Assembly: GCF_001881565.1 (NCBI RefSeq)
Contig: NZ_MPDJ01000001.1
Span: forward strand, 838,953 to 902,952
Direction of reading: 5' to 3'
Source of the DNA: Eisenbergiella tayi
GTDB lineage: Bacteria > Bacillota > Clostridia > Lachnospirales > Lachnospiraceae
Length of the DNA stretch: 64,000 bases
A program made the translations under genes and the position numbers. Numbering within the stretch: position 1 is the stretch's first letter; each line of letters begins with the position of its first letter. The notes below the pieces were generated by a model, which saw nothing but the letters and a program-made list of their open reading frames with translations, made no database searches and was not told the origin of the DNA. This document shows, piece by piece, positions 36,235 through 44,869 of this stretch.

Positions 36235-37332
36235 TTATTTGCATACCGATTCTATATAATCCTGCCATTGCTCAAAAACCGCTTTGCCGTTAGCAATCTT
36301 ACAGATATCTCTCGCCTTTCTGCCGAGCTGCTCCGCCAAATCCGGATTTTCAATCAGTCTGCAGATTCCGTCCGCCAGGGCTTCCTCATCCTTGATAGGG
36401 ACAAGCAGCCCGTTCACTCCATCCTTCATAACCGTCCGCGGACCGCCGCAGGGACAATCCGTCGCCACTATAGGCAGGCCCAGAGCCATGGCTTCCAAAA
36501 GCGCGTTGGGCAGACCTTCCCAATCGGAAGAAAAAGCAAAAACAGAGGCATTCACCAGCACTTTTTCCAGAGAATCGCTTGCTCCCATGAGAAATACATA
36601 CTCTCCGGCATTTCTCTCGGCAATCAGCTCCTCCAGCTGCTCCCTGGTGCCGTCTCCGGAATCTCCACCATAAATTTTAAGTACATAATCAGGATGCTTT
36701 TTATGCACCCTGTCAAAAGCCCGAATCAGCATCAGCTGATTTTTAAAGTCCACAATTCTTCCGGACTGCACCACCTCTTTGACCCGTTTTTCCGGTTCAG
36801 GCACATCCAGATATTTGTCATTCAGGGGATTCAGAATAATCCGGGATTTTTTCCGCACTTTTTCAGGGAAAAAGTCTCGCTGCCCTTCCGTCTGGAACAC
36901 ACAGCCTGCCGCTCTGGGAAAAAGCAGCGGAATCTGGAATTTATCATCCCAGTGGTCATAATGCCCCACCGGATCCGTACGCACGGATACAATCACCGGA
37001 ATCCCGGTTCCCAATGCTGCCGTTATGGCACGGTAATTCGCCTTATGGCAGAACGCAACCACCACATCCGGCTTAACCTTCTTTATAAACGCCCGCAGAC
37101 GCTGTCCGCGGATTCTGAGCTTGGCAAATCTGCCCCTGCTCTCTTCTTCTTTATTCAGGCCCACATGGACCCTGGTAATGCTCTTGTCTATCTGAAACTC
37201 ATTTTCAGCATACCACTCCGTAGCAATATAAACCTCATAGCCTTCTGCCGCAAACTGGTGGGCAAGATTCGTGATTACCCGCTCTGCACCGCCCTGCTCC
37301 AGGCTGTTTATGTGAAATACAATTTTACGCAT
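36235..37332 (-). CDS. GT4 family glycosyltransferase
   Basis: A 365-residue GT4 enzyme beginning MRKIVFHINSLEQGGAERVI. QSGRIVDFKNQLMLIRAFDR near 200 and SSDWEGLPNALLEAMALGLP near 280 form the donor site, followed by TDCPCGGPRTVMKDGVNGLL. The ATG at 37332 is selected because AAGGA lies seven bases upstream. It is paralogous to the GT4 at 32.4 kb. It appears to be the first gene of the leftward polysaccharide transcript, with a promoter about 80 bases upstream. Confidence 0.87.
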   Translation of the reverse strand: MRKIVFHINSLEQGGAERVITNLAHQFAAEGYEVYIATEWYAENEFQIDKSITRVHVGLNKEEESRGRFAKLRIRGQRLRAFIKKVKPDVVVAFCHKANYRAITAALGTGIPVIVSVRTDPVGHYDHWDDKFQIPLLFPRAAGCVFQTEGQRDFFPEKVRKKSRIILNPLNDKYLDVPEPEKRVKEVVQSGRIVDFKNQLMLIRAFDRVHKKHPDYVLKIYGGDSGDGTREQLEELIAERNAGEYVFLMGASDSLEKVLVNASVFAFSSDWEGLPNALLEAMALGLPIVATDCPCGGPRTVMKDGVNGLLVPIKDEEALADGICRLIENPDLAEQLGRKARDICKIANGKAVFEQWQDYIESVCK

Positions 37333-37413
37333 CCTTACGTCCTTTTCGTTATTCACGCGGTCAGCCCGCACCTTCCTTCTGGCATGGCTGAACTGTTCCC
37401 TCAAATTCAACTT

Positions 37414-37442
37414 AGTTTACCACATTAAGATTCATGATACAA
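37414..37442 (-). promoter_or_regulatory. Candidate promoter for the large leftward polysaccharide operon
   Basis: On the minus strand TTGTAT, a 17-base spacer and TAAACT lie immediately after the terminator of the previous unit and about 80 bases before the first GT4 gene. Position supports the call more than the modest -10. Confidence 0.5.
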
Positions 37443-37485
37443 GAAAAAAAGCGGGTACCCCCGCCATTTCGCCGTGGTACCCGCC
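37443..37485 (-). terminator. Intrinsic terminator of the CotH-VTC-DUF4956 copy 2 operon
   Basis: On the minus strand GCGGGTACC pairs with GGTACCCGC across a loop and is followed by a run of seven T. It ends the operon that runs from 40.8 kb, after the small acidic protein gene. Confidence 0.85.
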
Positions 37486-37517
37486 CGCAGAACATGCCTG
37501 TCCTCCTCCGGTCAGCA

Positions 37518-37709
37518 TTACTCAGCCCGGTTCTTACTGCTGTTTTCTCCTCCGGGGCCATCCTTCCTTGGAACCTCGTCCGGGATGACGTCACTGGTTC
37601 CTTCCTTATCATCAGGAAGGGGAAGATCCGACTGGGGGATGTTTCCGTCATCGTATACATTGCTTGTTTTCCGGGAAGCCTCCTGGCCTGCTTTTGCTTT
37701 TTTATCCAT
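37518..37709 (-). CDS. Small acidic hydrophilic protein, unknown
   Basis: A 63-residue reading frame, rich in Asp, Glu, Lys, Ser and Pro, with no membrane segment (DDGNIPQSDLPLPDDKEG, then DVIPDEVPRKDG). AAAGGCGG lies about nine bases before the ATG. It sits between the DUF4956 gene and a strong intrinsic terminator, so it should be the last gene of that operon. No family is recognised; it looks disordered. Its position makes it a candidate small partner or substrate of the CotH-like kinase, but that is a guess. Confidence 0.55.
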   Translation of the reverse strand: MDKKAKAGQEASRKTSNVYDDGNIPQSDLPLPDDKEGTSDVIPDEVPRKDGPGGENSSKNRAE

Positions 37710-37800
37710 AACTGCTGCCGCCTTTCACTTTTTCGGTTAGTATGCCCGGGTGGCGGCTTTTTACTCTCTGGTAAAACCTTTTCCCCTGGAAAATGATTTA

Positions 37801-38472
37801 TTAATAGCGGATATCTCCGTCATGGGTAAGAAGGGAAACAGAATCCATACCCTCCATTACGGAGCAGGCATCTATCAGCCCCATTTCATCTTTTGTCTTT
37901 AATTCCACCACATAATCAATTCCGCCTGCCGTCACATTCCGGGATCTGATTTTATAGCCTTTTGCAAAGCTCTCCAATACAGGAAGCAGCTTTTTTTCAA
38001 TTCCTTTATCGGAACTGTTCAGGACCAATAAAAGAGAAGCCTGGGGTGTTTTTATGAAATCCAGCAAAAACGACAGTATTGTGACCACCAGGCAGGTGAC
38101 GATTGCCAGCATATATAGCCCGGCGCCGCAGATGATGCCCGTACTGATCGACCAGAACAGGAAAAGCAGGTCCATGGGATTTTTTATGGCATTACGGAAA
38201 CGGACGATGGAAAGGGCTCCGACCATACCTAACGAAATAACCAGGGAAGCCTGAAGAGCCAATACAATCGCTGCCGTAAGCACAGGCATGATTGCCAGTG
38301 TTTTATTAAAATCCCTGGAATAAAAGCTGCTGTGGCTGTTCAGACGGTAGATATAAAAAATATAAACAGACAGCAATACTGTAATAAGCAGAATGGAGAC
38401 TACATGAAATGTTGACATCTCCATCGAAAAGCCTTCCAAGATCGATTTCTTTATTACATCCTTTGTACTCAT
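37801..38472 (-). CDS. DUF4956 membrane protein, cassette copy 2
   Basis: A 223-residue protein with three or four membrane segments, then a soluble domain, as in copy 1. It shares the signature VISLGMVGALSIVRFRNAIK plus PMDLLFLFWSISTGIICGAG, and ends LLTHDGDIRY. The ATG is chosen because GGAGG lies six bases upstream and the ATG overlaps the VTC gene stop (ATGA). The function is not established. The conserved GALSIVRFR loop between membrane segments, retained in both copies, is the likely functional site. Confidence 0.86.
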   Translation of the reverse strand: MSTKDVIKKSILEGFSMEMSTFHVVSILLITVLLSVYIFYIYRLNSHSSFYSRDFNKTLAIMPVLTAAIVLALQASLVISLGMVGALSIVRFRNAIKNPMDLLFLFWSISTGIICGAGLYMLAIVTCLVVTILSFLLDFIKTPQASLLLVLNSSDKGIEKKLLPVLESFAKGYKIRSRNVTAGGIDYVVELKTKDEMGLIDACSVMEGMDSVSLLTHDGDIRY

Positions 38473-39173
38473 AACATTCCTCCCGTATTGTATGCTTCTG
38501 CTGCAATTCTGCACTCTCTGTATTTTGAATATGGCGTCTGCTGCAGGCGTCCGGTTTCCAGAGCCTGCGCAATATATGCAGGAAGTACTTCATCATATTT
38601 TACTTCCAGTATATGCTTTCCTTTTTCCATGACAGGCAATACTCTGACCTTCGGATCCAGAAATCTCCTTATATCGGCAGATGCAGAAATATTTCTGTCA
38701 AAGGTAACTCTGACATTTCCTGCTTTATTTACAAAAGCTGTTCTTTCATATTGGACTATGACCACCGGACGAAGCAGCATTGTCTGCATGGAAAGATACA
38801 GCATACGCAGGACTTTGGGTGCATCTTTTTTATATGCAGGAATCTTTCCTGCCATAATCGCCCTGCACTGCTCCTCAGTCAGCATACAGCTGTCTTTCTT
38901 GGTCATCCCATTCAGCTTATATTTTACTTCCAGGGAAATTTTGTCAGCACATCCGCCATAGATACGGATACGGAACTTTTTTCTGTCATTCACTCCGTCC
39001 ATAGTCTCAGCAAAACATGAATTCTCATAGTCATCAAAATACAGACTGCGGATTTGGTATCTTCTCTCTTCTCCGTGATGAGCGTCTTCCTGCATCAGAG
39101 GAGATAACCGCCCTGTCAGAATCAGGAGTTCTCCCTCGGTGCAGACATATTTCTCTTCTACCCTATACTCCAT
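38469..39173 (-). CDS. VTC-domain (polyphosphate polymerase-type tunnel) protein, copy 2
   Basis: A 234-residue VTC domain: EYRVEEKYVC at the start, IRSLYFDDYENSCF near 46, KKFRIRIYGG near 68, SLEVKYKLNG near 83, VIVQYERTAFV near 143, RVTFDRNIS near 158 and HILEVKYDEVLPAYI near 190. The alternating basic and acidic tunnel residues are kept, as in copy 1 at 8.6 kb. It may make or bind polyphosphate. It follows the CotH gene by six bases and overlaps the DUF4956 start. Confidence 0.87.
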   Translation of the reverse strand: MEYRVEEKYVCTEGELLILTGRLSPLMQEDAHHGEERRYQIRSLYFDDYENSCFAETMDGVNDRKKFRIRIYGGCADKISLEVKYKLNGMTKKDSCMLTEEQCRAIMAGKIPAYKKDAPKVLRMLYLSMQTMLLRPVVIVQYERTAFVNKAGNVRVTFDRNISASADIRRFLDPKVRVLPVMEKGKHILEVKYDEVLPAYIAQALETGRLQQTPYSKYRECRIAAEAYNTGGML

Positions 39174-39179
39174 CGTCCT

Positions 39180-40757
39180 TCACTCCTCACCATAATTTCC
39201 CTGTGCAATGGCATTGTCCAGGAAAGCAATTCTGTCCCTGATATATCCTTCTATTGCGGTGATATCCGTGCTGTTCCCCGCTTCGGGCCAGCGAAGGGTT
39301 TCTCTTTGGAATGCACCGCTTTCTGTGAGTAAGGACATATACTCGGCTGCCTGTCCGCATAATCTGTCCGTTTGAATAATTGATTGTCTCATAGAAGACC
39401 ACATTTGGCTTGTGAGGTCAGAAATTTCCCGCTCGTTATTTCTGTATAAATTCTGATAGTCCTGAACAGAAAATATTTCATCTATCCCGAAGACACCAAA
39501 TCGAGTGATATTTGGACTTTCAACCGACCATGCATCGCCAAAGGAATAATTCATATCCCAGGGTATTTTTTGTATTAACAGCTGTTTATCATATTCTGTC
39601 GCTAATATATAGAAATTTTTATCTATGTTATCTGATGCAGATAAAAATTGCAGATATAGCCAAAATCTGACTATATTTTCTTTATCTAAAATAACTTGTT
39701 CATCCTGCAGCTTTCCATCCAGCAGAAAATCCGTATAATTCTGCAAAGGATACCATACATCTTCCTGCCACTCCTTAGGATATTCCACCTCAAATTCTAC
39801 TGTTTCCATACTGTCGGCAAGCATATCATAATAATCTTTTCCGACTCCATTTATAGAACCGCATTTATAAAGATAATCCCCATCTCTTAAGCCCAGCTGT
39901 TTTTTATCTATGGGCTCCATCAACCCATAGATTCCTCTGTAAAAGCCATTAACAAACACTTCTACATATTTTATTCTGGTTCCCTGCAGTTCGGGACTGA
40001 TTTCATTCCAAAGACCAACCGCCATCATTTCCCGTATTTTACTTGTATCAGAATATAACGCATTCAATATCCACTTGTTATCACTGCGCATTCCCAGAAA
40101 AGATTTATTCTGAGAATTACCCTTTTCATCAAACAGACGAATACCGAAACTTTTTTTCTCAAACTGCCGGCTGCTGGCCCCTCTTTCATAATAGGTACAA
40201 TAACTTTCTTTTATCGTGTATAAGCCGCTCGCTTCATCATCTTCCGGATCCCATACAATTAATTTACTATTGTTGCCGACTCCTTTTTCTGCTGACTCCA
40301 CTAAATCTCCTGTGATACTGACAATAGGCAGTCCTGAAAATACCACCTCATCTTCACTGTACCACCCATCACCAAAGACAATAAAACGAAAAGGATGGCC
40401 TTCTTTAATGGCAAGAGCCTTATCCTCCCAATAACTGTCCTCATAAAAATACACTTTCAGTTTTTTATCTGTAGTTTCCAGCTTCCCTTTCAGTTCTTCT
40501 GAATTAAGGGATTGGGATATATAATAAAATCCATAATTACCGTCATAGGGCAATTCATGTTCCCCATATAGGACAAAATTTCCTATGGGTTCATCTGATG
40601 AAATAAGCCCTTCCTTCATTCTGTCCAATTCATTTTCTGTTTTTACTTCAACGGACATAATTTTCTGCTCTTCTTTTGCCTGAAGAAATAGTCCGAATAT
40701 TCCTAAATATGCAAGCAAAAATAAATTGACTGCAAATAATACTTTTTTTCTTTCCAC
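39180..40757 (-). CDS. CotH kinase family protein, membrane-anchored, copy 2
   Basis: A 525-residue protein starting with GTG (AAGGA six bases upstream). KVLFAVNLFLLAYLGIFGLF is the N-terminal membrane anchor. The CotH-like domain includes YERGASSRQFEKKSFGIRLF near 190, KWILNALYSDTSKIREMM near 228, FVNGFYRGIYGLMEPIDK near 265 and the acidic LIQKIPWDMNYSFGDAW near 400. Unlike copy 1 it lacks a C-terminal membrane segment and has the acidic centre WDMNYSFGD rather than WDLDNTMGR, so one of the metal-binding Asp residues is changed. Substrate unknown. It heads its operon behind a strong promoter. Confidence 0.84.
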   Translation of the reverse strand: MERKKVLFAVNLFLLAYLGIFGLFLQAKEEQKIMSVEVKTENELDRMKEGLISSDEPIGNFVLYGEHELPYDGNYGFYYISQSLNSEELKGKLETTDKKLKVYFYEDSYWEDKALAIKEGHPFRFIVFGDGWYSEDEVVFSGLPIVSITGDLVESAEKGVGNNSKLIVWDPEDDEASGLYTIKESYCTYYERGASSRQFEKKSFGIRLFDEKGNSQNKSFLGMRSDNKWILNALYSDTSKIREMMAVGLWNEISPELQGTRIKYVEVFVNGFYRGIYGLMEPIDKKQLGLRDGDYLYKCGSINGVGKDYYDMLADSMETVEFEVEYPKEWQEDVWYPLQNYTDFLLDGKLQDEQVILDKENIVRFWLYLQFLSASDNIDKNFYILATEYDKQLLIQKIPWDMNYSFGDAWSVESPNITRFGVFGIDEIFSVQDYQNLYRNNEREISDLTSQMWSSMRQSIIQTDRLCGQAAEYMSLLTESGAFQRETLRWPEAGNSTDITAIEGYIRDRIAFLDNAIAQGNYGEE

Positions 40758-40813
40758 AATTAATCCTTAAACCTGTTTTCTTAAGTTTATCGCTATTTTT
40801 GACAATCTGTAAT

Positions 40814-40842
40814 ATTATACGTCCGTATTTTTTATTTTGCAA
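40814..40842 (-). promoter_or_regulatory. Strong sigma-A promoter for CotH-VTC-DUF4956 copy 2
   Basis: On the minus strand TTGCAA, a 17-base spacer and a perfect TATAAT lie about 55 bases before the GTG start of the CotH gene. Confidence 0.8.
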
Positions 40843-40914
40843 TGTTTCTATTCTGATTTTCGCTTTTTTATTTCTTAAATTTTAATTAATTTTTTCTAAA
40901 ACAAATGTTTATAC

Positions 40915-40944
40915 TTGTATATTTTTCCATACTCGTAGTACAAT
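40915..40944 (+). promoter_or_regulatory. Candidate promoter for the divergent SGNH-protein gene
   Basis: TTGTAT, an 18-base spacer and TACAAT on the plus strand. The predicted start leaves a leader of about 160 bases before the SGNH-protein ATG. Confidence 0.6.
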
Positions 40945-41110
40945 ATAGTACTACCTGTAGTTCTAATTTAACCTGATTTTTATTTCTTATCCTAATAAAT
41001 AATTGGTATCTTTTAAGCAAAAAACTGCTAATTGTAAAATAGAACTATCATTTCTTCTCAAGAAAGGAGTCGCCGCAGAATCTATCCATATCTGATTCTG
41101 ACATAAGCTT

Positions 41111-42178
41111 ATGAAATCATTTCTTGTAAAAAGTGTCCTTGCCATATGCATAACCGTTTTCTGCGTATTTTATCTGGACATTATGTATGAACAAAAATCA
41201 GATAATCCAATTGCCGAAGTAAATGCCTTTAACTTTGTTCCCGAAACGATTCAGCTCGCAAATTTCGGCAGTTCCCACGGACAATATGCGTTCGATTGGG
41301 GTGCTCTTAAAGATCGTGGAATTAAATGCTTCAACTTTGCCCTGCCAAGCCAGTCGTTTGAATATGATTATGCACTGTTAAATATGCATAAAGATGAATT
41401 TGCGGAAGGGAGTATTGCTTTCATTCCGATATCTTATTTTTCCTTTAACAGTGAGGCCACCTCACCGGATGATATTGAGGCCATCAGTGTACGGTATTAT
41501 CGTATTCTATCCCCCCAATATAATCCCAATTATAGTCTCTATAAAGATATAGTTGCCATACGGTTTCCTATTTTATCAGCAGGCGATAAGATATTTGATC
41601 TGTTTAAACCGCCTGTTACCTTTCCGTCCTTATCTGACAACCGCCAGAATATTGTTTATGCCGCAGAAGTATCACCTGATGTACCTGTGCAGGACGAAAA
41701 TACGGATGCTGTTTCTACTGATTTGTCTTCCGAAGTCCCTGTTTCCGCCGAAAATCTGGAGCAGATTTACGGAGCCGAAAAAGTGCAGGAGTTTGAGGCG
41801 AAGGGAATTGCCAGATATCAAAGGCATTTTGAAGGAAAGAGCGAATATTTTGAAGAGGATAAAGAACAGAATCTAAAGAAAATGATAGAATTGTGCCAGG
41901 AACGAAATATCACTCCCATTTTAATCACGACACCATTTTCGATATATTATAATAAATATGTATCAGAAGAGTTTATGAATGAATTCTACAGCAAGATACA
42001 GGGAATTGCTTCGGAATATGGCGTTTCGTATTATGATTATTCCCATGATGAGCGCTTCCAGATGCATCTGGAGTATTTCGGGGATGCGGATCATCTTAAT
42101 GAAGAAGGAGCTATTTATTTTACGGATATGCTGACAAATGAAATACCGGAATTGAAAGCTTATTTGGAGACACACTGA
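41111..42178 (+). CDS. SGNH-hydrolase-like membrane-anchored protein
   Basis: A 355-residue protein with an N-terminal anchor (LVKSVLAICITVFCVFYLDI) and an outside SGNH-like domain. ANFGSSHGQYAFDWGAL near residue 52 contains block I with Ser, and GDADHLNEEGAIYFTDML near 325 the D..H block V. A Ser/Val/Asp-rich insert (about 180-215) separates the two halves. It likely transfers or removes an acyl group on a surface polymer, like DltD. It is not a close relative of the SGNH protein at 31.2 kb. No ribosome site precedes the ATG closely: the only strong one (GAAAGGAG, 41062-41069) is 41 bases away. A terminator follows. Confidence 0.7.
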   Translation: MKSFLVKSVLAICITVFCVFYLDIMYEQKSDNPIAEVNAFNFVPETIQLANFGSSHGQYAFDWGALKDRGIKCFNFALPSQSFEYDYALLNMHKDEFAEGSIAFIPISYFSFNSEATSPDDIEAISVRYYRILSPQYNPNYSLYKDIVAIRFPILSAGDKIFDLFKPPVTFPSLSDNRQNIVYAAEVSPDVPVQDENTDAVSTDLSSEVPVSAENLEQIYGAEKVQEFEAKGIARYQRHFEGKSEYFEEDKEQNLKKMIELCQERNITPILITTPFSIYYNKYVSEEFMNEFYSKIQGIASEYGVSYYDYSHDERFQMHLEYFGDADHLNEEGAIYFTDMLTNEIPELKAYLETH

Positions 42179-42206
42179 ATAATTGATACAAATTATATAC
42201 TGCTAT

Positions 42207-42247
42207 AAACAGAGGCTATGGTACATTTTGTACCGTGGCCTCTGTTT
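42207..42247 (+). terminator. Intrinsic terminator after the SGNH-protein gene
   Basis: AAACAGAGGCTATGGTAC and GTACCGTGGCCTCTGTTT pair across a short loop with a T-rich 3' arm. It can act on both strands. Confidence 0.82.
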
Positions 42248-42452
42248 ATGTTTCAACGTATCATATACTCTCTTTCCAGATATAGTAATATCACATCCAT
42301 AAACGTCCTTTTCAAGAATAACCCGCATGAAAATATTTCATTCCATCCCTCTCCGGCCACTATAGTATACTAAAGTAAACAAGTGAACTATCCCTTCTTT
42401 TCCATGCCTCATAACAATCATTTACACTACATAAAACAGGAGAAAACCAGCC

Positions 42453-43529
42453 ATGAAAATCACCGATATCAAAGCGGAAAAGGTCCGCATAGAACTTACC
42501 GTTCCCTTCCGCGTTGCTTTTGCCGAAATAAACTATTCAGAGAATCTTCTTCTGAAGGTTTCCACCGATGAAGGAATTGACGGCTATGGCGAAGCCGCCC
42601 CCATGCCCTTTGTCACCGGTGAAACCATCGACAGCGTTATCAGCGTCATCAATATGATCCGTCCGGGCCTCATCGGTATGGATCCCATGGATATTGAAAA
42701 AATCCATGAATTAATGGACACCTGTATCTACGGAAACAGTTCCGCCAAATGTGCTGTCGATCTCGCCATGTACGATCTCATGGGAAAATTCATGGGACAG
42801 CCCGTTTACAAACTCCTTGGCGGCTATTCCAACCGTGTCCAAAATGACATCACCATAGGCATCAGCACCCCCGAACTCATGGCCAAAGAGGCCCGTCAGC
42901 ATGTCCTCAAAGACGGCTTTCACATCCTCAAAATCAAAGCCGGAATCAACGTAGAAGAAGATATCCGTGCCATGCGCCTCATCCGTGAAACCGTGGGCCC
43001 ACACATCCGCCTCCGCGTAGACGCCAACCAGGGCTACAGCGCCAGCGACGCTGTCTACGCCATCCAGGAATTTAAAAAAACAGGCATCGAAGCGGTAGAA
43101 CAATGCCTACCCCACTGGGATTTTGAAGGTTCCGCCTATGTCCGCAGCAAAGTAAGCGGCATCCGCATCATGCTGGACGAATCCATCCACAACCACCTGG
43201 ATGCCGCCCGGGCCTGCAAAAACGGCTGTGCCGATATCCTGAACATCAAACTCATGAAATGCGGCGGCCTTTTCCGTGCTTCCCAGATCAATTCCATCGC
43301 CGAAGCCTTCGGAGTAACCTGCATGGTTGGCTGCATGATGGAGACCAAACTCGCCACCACCGCAGGAGTAAGCCTCGTTGCCGCCAAGAAAAACATCACC
43401 GAAGCAGACTGTGACAGCTTCCTCTTCTATGCCGACGAACAGACCGGCATGACCGGCGGCTTCACCCGGGACAACGACATCTTCACCCTCCTCGATGCTC
43501 CCGGCTTCGGCCTAGATCTCTCCTTCTGA
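42453..43529 (+). CDS. Dipeptide epimerase, enolase superfamily (L-Ala-D/L-Glu epimerase-like)
   Basis: A 358-residue muconate-lactonising-type enzyme. The catalytic bases are the K-x-K pair K160/K162 (ILKIKAG) and K266 (NIKLMKCGG). The metal ligands are D190 (RVDANQGY), E216 (AVEQC) and D242 (LDESIH), all present. The capping domain fills residues 1-130 (SAKCAVDLAMYDLMG near 97). The LDES and KLMKCGG arrangement fits dipeptide epimerases that turn L-Ala-D-Glu from peptidoglycan into L-Ala-L-Glu, which links it to the peptide importer 4 kb to the right. AGGAG lies ten bases before the ATG, and a terminator follows. Exact dipeptide unknown. Confidence 0.87.
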   Translation: MKITDIKAEKVRIELTVPFRVAFAEINYSENLLLKVSTDEGIDGYGEAAPMPFVTGETIDSVISVINMIRPGLIGMDPMDIEKIHELMDTCIYGNSSAKCAVDLAMYDLMGKFMGQPVYKLLGGYSNRVQNDITIGISTPELMAKEARQHVLKDGFHILKIKAGINVEEDIRAMRLIRETVGPHIRLRVDANQGYSASDAVYAIQEFKKTGIEAVEQCLPHWDFEGSAYVRSKVSGIRIMLDESIHNHLDAARACKNGCADILNIKLMKCGGLFRASQINSIAEAFGVTCMVGCMMETKLATTAGVSLVAAKKNITEADCDSFLFYADEQTGMTGGFTRDNDIFTLLDAPGFGLDLSF

Positions 43530-43554
43530 CTTGCCGCTTCTTTTTCAAGCACAC

Positions 43555-43590
43555 AAAAGGCCGCCATCCTTCAAAACCGATGGCGGCCTT
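43555..43590. terminator. Bidirectional intrinsic terminator between convergent genes
   Basis: AAGGCCGCCATC and GATGGCGGCCTT pair across a ten-base loop, with A-rich and T-rich outer sides. It serves both the epimerase gene and the oppositely oriented Rpn-like gene. Confidence 0.88.
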
Positions 43591-43619
43591 ATCCATTCCC
43601 TATTCAATCCCCACTTCCA

Positions 43620-44588
43620 TCATTTCCAGTAAAGCTCCACAGACTCCCTGGCATCCTCTGATGACATCCCAAACTTCTCCGTCACCATTTCCACCGTCTG
43701 CTCAAAAGGAACTCCCAGCTTTTCACAGATTTCCGCCAAGGCCTTTATTCCAACCCGTACTCCTTCTGCCTTGCCTTCATCTTTTGCCATCTCCGCAATC
43801 TCTTCCAAAGCCTTACACATATCCACTTCCCCTTTCCGCTCAAATCCATCTGTCTTCCACCACTTATCCACATGCAGCAATTCCCTCAGACAATCAAAAG
43901 TTTCATAAGAAATATGCCTGAATTCCTCCGGCCTTTCCTGAATATACCGTTTCATCCCCGCACCATCGGCGGCCATACCCAGCAGAGAAAAAACATGCCT
44001 TAAATCCGTCCTGAAATTATCCGGCGCCACATTCGAAGCCTGCACCAGGTTCACTTTATAATTCGACATAAACGGTTTCATATCCTCATACTCTTCCGGA
44101 ATATCCAGCATATCAAAAAGATCCAGAGGCCCCTCCCATTTTCCCGTTCCATAATAAAAACAAATCGTAACCACCGGCGCCAGCCTATCTTCCCTCAACA
44201 GCCCCGACAAAAACTCCGCACCATCCCTGTAATCCTTCCTCTTACGGTGCTTATCCGAAAGCGCTTTTACCTGCTCCGCATAATTCATGGCATCATAAAC
44301 CATTTCCCTCACCGGCATAGCATAATGAGTTTCCCTCTGCCCTTCCACCGCAAAAACAGCATAAGTAGTACGCCCCGACGCCTTACACACAGCATCCCGA
44401 TACCGTCTTACCGAAACCTTCCCCCCGCCCTTATCCCGAAAAGAAAGCACAGACCTCCCGGACATACTCTCAAGCATCTCCGCCTTCAGCACCTGCTTCC
44501 CCCGAAACAAAGAACCATTAAACAAATCACTAAAATTCTCCGGTTTCTCCAGAAACCTCATCACTGCCAAATCCTTTTCCCCTGCCAT
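43620..44588 (-). CDS. Rpn-family nuclease / PD-(D/E)XK transposase-like protein
   Basis: A 322-residue protein of the Rpn type. The N-terminal NFSDLFNGSLFRGKQVLKAE, VRRYRDAVCKASG near 60, YAVFAVEGQRETHYAMPVRE near 77 (with Glu of the ExQ motif) and YDAMNYAEQVKAL near 98 match the nuclease core, including its acidic residues. The C-terminal KDEGKAEGVRVGIKALAEIC is the usual helical tail. Rpn proteins cleave DNA and promote recombination; similar genes are very numerous in Lachnospiraceae. The ATG is chosen for an upstream GGAG at about ten bases. The nearest neighbour upstream is fold-back element B. Confidence 0.82.
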   Translation of the reverse strand: MAGEKDLAVMRFLEKPENFSDLFNGSLFRGKQVLKAEMLESMSGRSVLSFRDKGGGKVSVRRYRDAVCKASGRTTYAVFAVEGQRETHYAMPVREMVYDAMNYAEQVKALSDKHRKRKDYRDGAEFLSGLLREDRLAPVVTICFYYGTGKWEGPLDLFDMLDIPEEYEDMKPFMSNYKVNLVQASNVAPDNFRTDLRHVFSLLGMAADGAGMKRYIQERPEEFRHISYETFDCLRELLHVDKWWKTDGFERKGEVDMCKALEEIAEMAKDEGKAEGVRVGIKALAEICEKLGVPFEQTVEMVTEKFGMSSEDARESVELYWK

Positions 44589-44869
44589 ACAAGCACATCT
44601 CCTCCTCATCAATTAATGATAAATCCAAAAGATATGTGCTTTATACAGATTATTATAGACACATCCCAACAAAAAAGCAATTCTTTCGGACATATAAAAG
44701 TAAAAAACCTAAAAATGGAATATTTGGCTGAACCGCCGAAAAAAGAAAATCCTATCCAGATAATTTATTTATACCACACCCATCCCCAAAACAAAACCCC
44801 AAAAAATATTAACTTTCCATAAACTCCCCTTCTAATCCCTTCTAACCCATCCGCCATCCCATACCCCCA

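Noticed and set aside
34356..37428. Long plus-strand frames of 416 and 386 codons
   Set aside because: They lie opposite intact AsnB copy 2, NodB-fold and GT4 genes, have no ribosome site and no recognisable domain.
37434..37796. A 120-codon plus-strand frame over the small acidic protein
   Set aside because: It reads through the minus-strand terminator and has no ribosome site; the minus-strand frame fits the operon better.
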